From NCBI GenBank assembly GCA_902834965.1, contig CADFKY010000026.1, positions 1 through 11,790 on the forward strand: DNA of 11,790 bases, written 5' to 3'. How positions within the stretch are numbered: the stretch's first letter is position 1; each line of letters starts with the position of its first letter. A program made the translations under genes and the position numbers. Below the pieces are notes generated by a model. It was given only the letters and a program-made list of their open reading frames with translations, searched no databases and was not told where the DNA came from. Of the stretch, positions 6,141 to 11,790 are shown one piece after another. The DNA is from Veillonellaceae bacterium. Lineage in GTDB: Bacteria > Bacillota_C > Negativicutes > Veillonellales > Veillonellaceae.

Positions 6141-6155
6141 AATTCCTAAGGAATT
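6141..6155. repeat. 15-bp palindrome upstream of the MATE gene
   Basis: AATTCC (6141-6146) and GGAATT (6150-6155) flank a 3-nt centre. It sits about 33 nt upstream of the MATE -10 candidate, a typical place for a regulator site, but no regulator gene is adjacent. Confidence 0.4.
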
Positions 6156-6187
6156 TATCTATTAAATTAAGCTACTTTATGGTATCG

Positions 6188-6193
6188 TATAAT
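6188..6193 (+). promoter_or_regulatory. -10 box candidate of the MATE gene
   Basis: A perfect TATAAT stands 23 nt before the start codon. No convincing -35 hexamer is found at 16-18 nt; TTAAGC at 6167-6172 is close but only 15 nt away. That would fit a promoter needing an activator, or simply a weak one. Confidence 0.45.
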
Positions 6194-6216
6194 TATCATT
6201 ACTAAGGGAGGTAAGT

Positions 6217-7554
6217 ATGTATCAAACATATTCTATTATACAAAAGTTATGGTTGTTCATTAAACTATTTACTCCTATGTGCATAACGCAATTTTCCCTT
6301 ATCGGTGGTACATTTATAGCCATCTTTTTAACGGGACAATATAGTACGATAGATTTAGCAGGGGTTGCTACGGGGTATAATTTATGGCTCCTGTTCTATA
6401 TCTTTGCACAGGGAACATTATTAGGTATTACACCGATTATTTCTCAATTATTAGGTGCTAAGAAAACGGATGATATTGCAACGATATTCTACCAAGGCCT
6501 ATATATAGGTACGGGCTTAGCATTCATTATTTTAATGATTGGACTCTTTGGCTTACGTCCACTACTAACAGCCCTTAATCTTGAGCCGGCAGCAGCCGAG
6601 GTATGTATTAATTATCTGAAAGCCTTTGCCATAGGTCTCTTCCCTCTACTTTGGGTTAATACATTACGCAATACAGTCGACAGTCATGGATTAACACATT
6701 ATTCTATGGCCATCGTATTTACAAGCTTTATTGTGAACGTATTCTTGAACTACTCGCTCATCTTTGGCCATTTCGGATTTCCTGAAATCGGTGGTGTCGG
6801 TGCTGGCTATGGTATAGCAGGTGCTTGCTGGACTAACTTTATTCTCTTCAGCTTAGTATTACTATTACATCCGAAGTTAAAGGGATATCGTATCTTTAAA
6901 GACTTCAGTAAACCAAGTTTTCACTACATTCGCGAACAGCTACATATAGGTATTCCTATTGGCTTTTCCATCTTCTTAGAAGCTAGTATCTTTAGTATTG
7001 CTGGCCTCTTGATGGTTCACTTTGGATCCGCCGTCGTAGCTGCTCATCAATCTGTTATTTCCTTTACCAATGTATTCTACTGTTTACCTCTTAGTATCGC
7101 TATGGCCTCTACCATTGCAGTTGCATATGAACTTGGGGCAGGTCGTAAACAAGAAGCTATCCAGTACTCTTATATTTCTCGCATCTTAGCCATTGTATTG
7201 GCTATCATGATTTGTACATTTACGTTTACTAATATGGATGCTATTGCAGATCTCTTTACAAATGATGATGAAGTATACAAGCTTATCTACAGCTTCCTTG
7301 GATACGGTGTATTCTTCTCTGCTATCGATGCCATAGGTACCCCATTGCAAGGTATATTGAGGGCTTATAAGGATGTAAAAGTAGTTCTTTACATTTCCCT
7401 CGTTTCCTATTGGGGCGTATGCTTCCCTACGGCCTATATTCTCGCCAAAAATCCTAATTATGGACCATTTGGCGTATGGATTGGCTTACTCTCTAGTGTA
7501 CTAGTAGCGGGTATATTATTCACCTGGCGTACTTGGTACATTCAGCGTCAATAA
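6217..7554 (+). CDS. MATE family efflux transporter
   Basis: A 445-residue polytopic membrane protein with about 12 predicted helices in two similar halves, the normal size for the MATE family. Such proteins export cationic drugs, dyes or metabolites using Na+ or H+ gradients. Seen motifs are GITPIISQLLGAKKTDD (70-86) after helix 2, FIVNVFLNYSLIFG (171-184), the second-half counterpart MASTIAVAYELGAGRKQEA (296-314), and GTPLQGILRAYKD (374-386). The substrate and coupling ion are not evident. The ATG is preceded by AAGGGAGG with 5 nt spacing. It is the only plus-strand gene here, divergent from the terC gene and convergent with uvrC, so it is its own transcription unit. Two inverted repeats upstream may be regulatory. 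Confidence 0.92.
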   Translation: MYQTYSIIQKLWLFIKLFTPMCITQFSLIGGTFIAIFLTGQYSTIDLAGVATGYNLWLLFYIFAQGTLLGITPIISQLLGAKKTDDIATIFYQGLYIGTGLAFIILMIGLFGLRPLLTALNLEPAAAEVCINYLKAFAIGLFPLLWVNTLRNTVDSHGLTHYSMAIVFTSFIVNVFLNYSLIFGHFGFPEIGGVGAGYGIAGACWTNFILFSLVLLLHPKLKGYRIFKDFSKPSFHYIREQLHIGIPIGFSIFLEASIFSIAGLLMVHFGSAVVAAHQSVISFTNVFYCLPLSIAMASTIAVAYELGAGRKQEAIQYSYISRILAIVLAIMICTFTFTNMDAIADLFTNDDEVYKLIYSFLGYGVFFSAIDAIGTPLQGILRAYKDVKVVLYISLVSYWGVCFPTAYILAKNPNYGPFGVWIGLLSSVLVAGILFTWRTWYIQRQ

Positions 7555-7580
7555 AAATAAATAACATTCTTATACAGTAA

Positions 7581-7610
7581 AAGAGCATCTTACATAAGAT
7601 GCTCTTTTTT
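7581..7610. terminator. Bidirectional terminator shared by the MATE gene and uvrC
   Basis: AAGAGCATCT (7581-7590) pairs with AGATGCTCTT (7597-7606) around a 6-nt loop, with further possible A-T closing pairs. Six T residues (7605-7610) follow on the plus strand and a run of four T on the minus strand (7582-7579). It lies 26 nt after the MATE stop codon. The uvrC stop codon (7609-7611) lies inside the T tract, so the hairpin directly abuts the end of uvrC. Confidence 0.9.
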
Positions 7611-9435
7611 ATTTCAACATATCTTGTTTTTCCACCTTAGACATGCGGAAGAAATTATATAATGCTTCTGCCGTTTTATAGTTCATAGAGTCCACCTTTG
7701 AAAGTTCATCAATGGATGCCTCTTTCATAGCCTCTAAACTATTAAAATGTGCCCACAAGGCTTTGCGGCGTTTAGGGCCAATTCCTTCTATATGATCTAA
7801 AATAGATTCCAAATTACGTTTTCCCCGCAATTTACGATGGTACGTAATGGCAAAGCGATGGGCTTCATCACGTATTTGTTGAAGCAATTGAAGCTCTGGT
7901 GTGTGATGGCTTAAGATGATACTTTCAGATTGTCCTTCTACAAAAACCTCTTCAATGCGTTTAGCCAAAGAGATAACAGGCACATCTGTAACACCTACGG
8001 CACGTATTAACGGCAACGCTGCGTTGAGCTGTCCTTTACCACCATCGATAATAATCAGATCAGGCATAGGCCAATCTGTTTCATTACCATAGCGTCGTTC
8101 CATAATTTCAGCCATAGACTTAAAGTCATCAGGTTTACCTTGCGTAGTTTTCAATTTAAAACGACGATACTCCTTCTTCGCAGGCTTACCACCTTCAAAG
8201 ACAACCATAGATGCCACCGTTTCGGCCCCTTGTGTATGGGAAATATCAAAGCATTCCATACGCTCTGGTAATCGCGGCAAGTCTAGGACTTCAGCTAGTT
8301 TTTTAACAGCCCCACCAGTCTTATCAATTTGGTGTTGCCACTGACGACGACGCTCTTCTAGGAAGGTTTCTGCATTCTCATGAGCCATCTTAATCATGTC
8401 CATCTTATAACCACGCTGTGGCACAGATACGTCTACATTTTGGCCTTTAAGCTGTGTAAACCATTCCTTTAACAAATCTCTATCGGTGCTATCCATAGGT
8501 AATAATAATTCCTTTGGAATGAAGTTTGTATCTCCATAGTATTGCTTGATAAAGTCCGTCATGATAGTTTCTTGAGTATCTCCATCGTGTTGTACAAAGT
8601 AGTTCTCACGGCCTAATAGTCGGCCACCACGGATGAATAATAACTGTACACAAGCCATCGAGGTATCCACTGCAATACCTAACACGTCTAAGTCACCACG
8701 CTGCGTCACCATACGTTGCTTTTCTTGTATTTTTTCAATGCTGCTCAACTGATCTCGATACCGTGCTGCATCTTCAAATCGTAAGTCTTCTGCAGCTAGT
8801 TCCATCTTCTCTTTGATTTCCTTCAACAATGGTATAGGCTTTCCTTCAAAGAGCTCTATGATTTCATCGATGTACTTCCGATAGTCCGGTATAGATATTT
8901 TGTTAAAGCACGGCGCTTCACAATAATGCATATGGTATTGCAAACATGGCCGCTCTACCTTCATAGACTTACATGTGCGCAGTGGGTAATATTGACGTAT
9001 CAATTTCAACACCACATGAACCGATGTAACATCTGTGAAAGGACCAAAGTACTTAGCCCCATCACGTTCAAGGCGACGTGTCATATATACGCGAGGATAG
9101 TCCTCTTGAACAGAGATTTTCACATACGGATAGGTCTTATCATCACGAAGCCTAATATTGTACTTAGGCTCGTGCTCCTTAATAAGCGTATTCTCTAATA
9201 TGAGAGCTTCCATCTCTGTCTTTGTTTGGATAATCTCTACATCGACGGCACGCTTCATCATAGCTGTAACCTTAGGTGCTCTATTGGCATCATTACGCAC
9301 ATAAGACCGCACGCGATTACGTAAGTTAATAGCCTTACCTACATAGATAATGCGGTTATATTGATCACGCCATAAATACACGCCTGGTGTGGTCGGCAAA
9401 TGACTGACCTTCTCTAGTAATTCTTCAGATGGCAT
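7609..9435 (-). CDS. uvrC: Excinuclease ABC subunit C
   Basis: A complete 608-residue UvrC, the dual-incision nuclease of nucleotide excision repair, acting after UvrA/UvrB load on damaged DNA. Domains in order: GIY-YIG nuclease (about 13-95, with GVY at 18-20, YVG at 31-33, Arg39 and Glu76) for the 3' cut; a cysteine-rich segment with Cys155, Cys164, Cys172 and Cys176, matching the Fe-S-binding cysteines reported for UvrC; the UVR motif (about 205-239) that binds UvrB; an RNase H-like nuclease (Asp397 in FDISH, Asp464 in IIIDGG, and His in the HRFAITYHR region 526-534) for the 5' cut; and C-terminal helix-hairpin-helix repeats (about 545-597). The ATG has AAAGGAGG 4 nt upstream. It follows uvrA by 43 nt, indicating an operon, and ends in the shared terminator. 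Confidence 0.97.
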   Translation of the reverse strand: MPSEELLEKVSHLPTTPGVYLWRDQYNRIIYVGKAINLRNRVRSYVRNDANRAPKVTAMMKRAVDVEIIQTKTEMEALILENTLIKEHEPKYNIRLRDDKTYPYVKISVQEDYPRVYMTRRLERDGAKYFGPFTDVTSVHVVLKLIRQYYPLRTCKSMKVERPCLQYHMHYCEAPCFNKISIPDYRKYIDEIIELFEGKPIPLLKEIKEKMELAAEDLRFEDAARYRDQLSSIEKIQEKQRMVTQRGDLDVLGIAVDTSMACVQLLFIRGGRLLGRENYFVQHDGDTQETIMTDFIKQYYGDTNFIPKELLLPMDSTDRDLLKEWFTQLKGQNVDVSVPQRGYKMDMIKMAHENAETFLEERRRQWQHQIDKTGGAVKKLAEVLDLPRLPERMECFDISHTQGAETVASMVVFEGGKPAKKEYRRFKLKTTQGKPDDFKSMAEIMERRYGNETDWPMPDLIIIDGGKGQLNAALPLIRAVGVTDVPVISLAKRIEEVFVEGQSESIILSHHTPELQLLQQIRDEAHRFAITYHRKLRGKRNLESILDHIEGIGPKRRKALWAHFNSLEAMKEASIDELSKVDSMNYKTAEALYNFFRMSKVEKQDMLK

Positions 9436-9478
9436 ATGTCCTCCTTTCCTCGTAGATTTTTAAGCTTTGTACTCACTA

Positions 9479-11790
9479 CTATTTCTTCTTTTGAGCTGCT
9501 TTCATAAATTTCTTAGTCTGTTCTAATACAGGGCCTAAGAATTTACCGGTATAGCTTTCTTTTACCTTGGCGATTTGCTCTGGTGTACCTGTTGCTACAA
9601 TGGTACCACCGCGATTACCGCCTTCAGGACCAAGGTCTATGATGTGGTCTGCCATCTTAATGACATCTAAATTATGCTCGATAACCACAACGGTATCACC
9701 ACCCTCTACGAGTTGTTGCAATACGTGTAATAACTTGCGAATATCTTCGGCGTGAAGACCTGTAGTAGGTTCATCTAGGATATACAATGTTTTACCTGTG
9801 CTGCGACGAGCTAATTCAGTAGCTAATTTAACCCGTTGTGCTTCACCACCAGATAAGGTTGTTGCGGCTTGGCCTAAATGAATATAGCCAAGACCTACCT
9901 CTTGTAAGGTAACCATTTTACGATTGATCTTCGGAATGGCGCTGAAGAACTCAACCGCATCGTCTACCGTCATATCTAGTACATCTGCAATAGATTTGCC
10001 TTTGTATTTAACCTCTAAGGTTTCTCGGTTATAACGGGCTCCCTTACAAACCTCACAAGGTACGTACACATCTGGTAAGAAGTGCATTTCAATTTTAATA
10101 ATACCGTCACCACGACAAGCTTCACAGCGGCCACCTTTTACGTTAAAGCTAAAGCGCCCTTGTTTGTAGCCGCGCATCTTTGCTTCCGGTGTTTGACTAT
10201 AGAGCTCGCGAATAGCATCGAATACACCTGTATAGGTAGCTGGATTAGAGCGCGGTGTACGGCCAATCGGACTTTGGTCGATATTAATAATTTTATCGAT
10301 ATGTTCAAGACCACGGATTTCTTTATGAGCTCCTACTTTGTGGTTAGAGCGATATAATTGATTAGCTAAACCTTTGTAGAGAATTTCATTAATCAAGGTA
10401 GACTTACCAGAACCGCTGACACCAGTAACAACATTGAATAAGCCAATAGGGAATTTTACATTTACATTTTGTAAATTGTTTTCCTTCGCACCACGAATTT
10501 CAATGCAGTTCTTACCTGGTTTACGGCGTTGTTCCGGAAGGGCGATAAATTTACGGCCGCTCAAATATTGACCAGTAATAGAGTCTTTTACCTTCATCAC
10601 TTCGTCTACTGTACCAGCTGCAATGATTTGACCACCATGTTCACCAGCACCTGGACCGATATCTACGAGATAGTCCGCTGCACGCATCGTATCTTCGTCG
10701 TGTTCTACAACGAGTAAGGTATTTCCTAAGTCCCGTAACCCTTTTAAGGTATCGATGAGTCGATCATTATCTCGTTGATGTAGCCCTATGGACGGTTCGT
10801 CTAGGATGTACAATACACCTACCAAACCAGAGCCGATTTGCGTAGCAAGACGAATACGTTGCGCTTCACCACCAGACAAAGTACCTGCACTACGGTTCAT
10901 AGTAAGGTAATCAAGGCCTACATTATTGAGGAATCCAAGACGAGCATTGATTTCCTTCAAAATTTGAGCCCCAATCACTTGTTCCCGCTCTGTTAACTGT
11001 AACTTACCAAAGAAATCGAGAGCTTCTTTAATGGTCAATTGGGTTACTTCATTGATATTCTTATCCCCTACGGTAATTGCTAATACTTCAGGTTTAAGAC
11101 GAGCTCCATGGCATGTAGTACAAGGCTTAATGGACATAAATTTTTCAAACTCTTCACGCATAGAATCTGTAGAAGCTTCACTATGACGGCGTTTTACCAT
11201 CGGTAAAATACCTTCGTACTCAGTAAAGAATTCCTTCACTTCACCGCGCATATTTTCGTACGTGAAAGCCACCTTATCTGTAGTGCCATACATTACTTTT
11301 TTCTGTAATGCTTTTGGCAATTCATCATAGGTAGAATCTAAAGAGTATCCATTAGCTTTTAATAGACCTTCTACTTGGCGCATAAACCACGCATTAGGGT
11401 TAGAACTCAACGCTTGTACACAACCATCGGCAAAGGTAATAGATCCATCTGGAATAACGCGCTCTTCGTCTACTTCCATGGTAGATCCAATACCCAAACA
11501 AGCTGGGCAGGCACCAAATGGACTGTTAAAGGAGAACATACGTGGCTCAATTTTCGGTAAGGAAATATGGCAATCTGGACATGCAAAGTGTTGGCTATAC
11601 ATGTGTTCAGGTCCATCCACCTCTTGGATAACTACAATGCCTTCTGCCCATTTTGATGCGGTCTCCATAGAGTCTGCTAAGCGAGATTCAATACCTTCTT
11701 TTACAACGAGACGGTCTACGACGATATCGATGGAATGTTTTTTATTTTTCTCTAATATAATATCTTCATCTAATGTACGTACAACGCCAT
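9479..11790 (-). CDS. uvrA: Excinuclease ABC subunit A (5' part outside the window)
   Basis: This is the damage-sensing ATPase of nucleotide excision repair. The reading frame stays open to the right edge, so 770 codons including the stop are visible and roughly the first 190 residues, with the first Walker A, are missing. Numbering from the first visible full codon (11788), the segments are: a zinc module CPDC...CPAC (70-73, 94-97); another cysteine pair, CTTC (223-226); the first ABC signature LSGGEAQR (304-311) with LYILDEP (326-332); the second Walker [10 protein letters not shown] (456-464); a second zinc module (CEAC at 555-558, CEVC at 578-581); the second signature LSGGEAQR (645-652); and YILDEP (669-674). 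Both ATPase halves are intact as far as visible. The Met at 11668 is internal, not the start. uvrC follows at 43 nt. Confidence 0.97.
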   Translation of the reverse strand, partial: GVVRTLDEDIILEKNKKHSIDIVVDRLVVKEGIESRLADSMETASKWAEGIVVIQEVDGPEHMYSQHFACPDCHISLPKIEPRMFSFNSPFGACPACLGIGSTMEVDEERVIPDGSITFADGCVQALSSNPNAWFMRQVEGLLKANGYSLDSTYDELPKALQKKVMYGTTDKVAFTYENMRGEVKEFFTEYEGILPMVKRRHSEASTDSMREEFEKFMSIKPCTTCHGARLKPEVLAITVGDKNINEVTQLTIKEALDFFGKLQLTEREQVIGAQILKEINARLGFLNNVGLDYLTMNRSAGTLSGGEAQRIRLATQIGSGLVGVLYILDEPSIGLHQRDNDRLIDTLKGLRDLGNTLLVVEHDEDTMRAADYLVDIGPGAGEHGGQIIAAGTVDEVMKVKDSITGQYLSGRKFIALPEQRRKPGKNCIEIRGAKENNLQNVNVKFPIGLFNVVTGVSGSGKSTLINEILYKGLANQLYRSNHKVGAHKEIRGLEHIDKIINIDQSPIGRTPRSNPATYTGVFDAIRELYSQTPEAKMRGYKQGRFSFNVKGGRCEACRGDGIIKIEMHFLPDVYVPCEVCKGARYNRETLEVKYKGKSIADVLDMTVDDAVEFFSAIPKINRKMVTLQEVGLGYIHLGQAATTLSGGEAQRVKLATELARRSTGKTLYILDEPTTGLHAEDIRKLLHVLQQLVEGGDTVVVIEHNLDVIKMADHIIDLGPEGGNRGGTIVATGTPEQIAKVKESYTGKFLGPVLEQTKKFMKAAQKKK

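Noticed and set aside
5939..6216. A manganese-sensing yybP-ykoY type riboswitch upstream of the terC gene
   Set aside because: No GC-rich paired region or conserved riboswitch core is visible on the minus strand, and the best promoter leaves a leader of only about 25-30 nt.
11666..11668. The Met codon at 11668 as the start of uvrA
   Set aside because: The same frame continues upstream to the window edge with clear UvrA sequence (for example [18 protein letters not shown]), so this Met is internal.
1..11790. tRNA, rRNA or CRISPR elements
   Set aside because: No cloverleaf-like sequence, rRNA-like stretch or regularly spaced repeat was seen on either strand by eye.

Overview
The window reads as a chromosomal segment of a low-to-moderate GC bacterium of the Firmicutes type. 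The gene content and protein style (tandem TerC proteins, a RumA-type methyltransferase with a TRAM domain, linked uvrA and uvrC, strong AGGAGG ribosome sites) would suit a Negativicute such as Veillonella. That placement is inference from memory; nothing in the window proves it. All genes but one lie on the minus strand, so the biological order runs from high to low coordinates.

Right part (about 7.6-11.8 kb): nucleotide excision repair. uvrA enters from the right edge, without its first part, and is followed 43 nt later by a complete uvrC. uvrC converges on a plus-strand MATE family exporter (6217-7554), and the two share one bidirectional terminator at 7581-7610. A 278-nt AT-rich divergent spacer with promoter-like elements and two inverted repeats separates the exporter from the next block.

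Middle part (about 2.97-5.94 kb): two tandem TerC family membrane proteins, about 52% identical, each with its own promoter-like sequence and with an intrinsic terminator between them. The second (4464-5132) overlaps the start of rlmD, a 23S rRNA uracil-C5 methyltransferase gene, by a TAATG junction, so those two are probably translated in a coupled way.

Left part (about 0.06-2.96 kb): an AT-rich accessory islet behind rlmD. It holds three unrecognised small genes (2500-2919, 2001-2441, 1316-1963), a terminator, and then a two-gene unit: a PD-(D/E)XK nuclease-like protein (571-1209) followed by a NimA-like flavin-binding PPOX protein (76-555) and another terminator. A perfect 30-bp direct repeat covers the 3' ends of the PPOX gene and of the gene at 1316, and only one copy keeps the full terminator hairpin. 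This suggests recombination-driven gene exchange at this spot. The islet is the least ordinary part of the window. The three unknown genes have the size and composition of orphan immunity-type or other accessory cytosolic proteins, but no toxin gene is visible, so no system is claimed. No rRNA, tRNA, CRISPR array, transposase or phage gene was seen.
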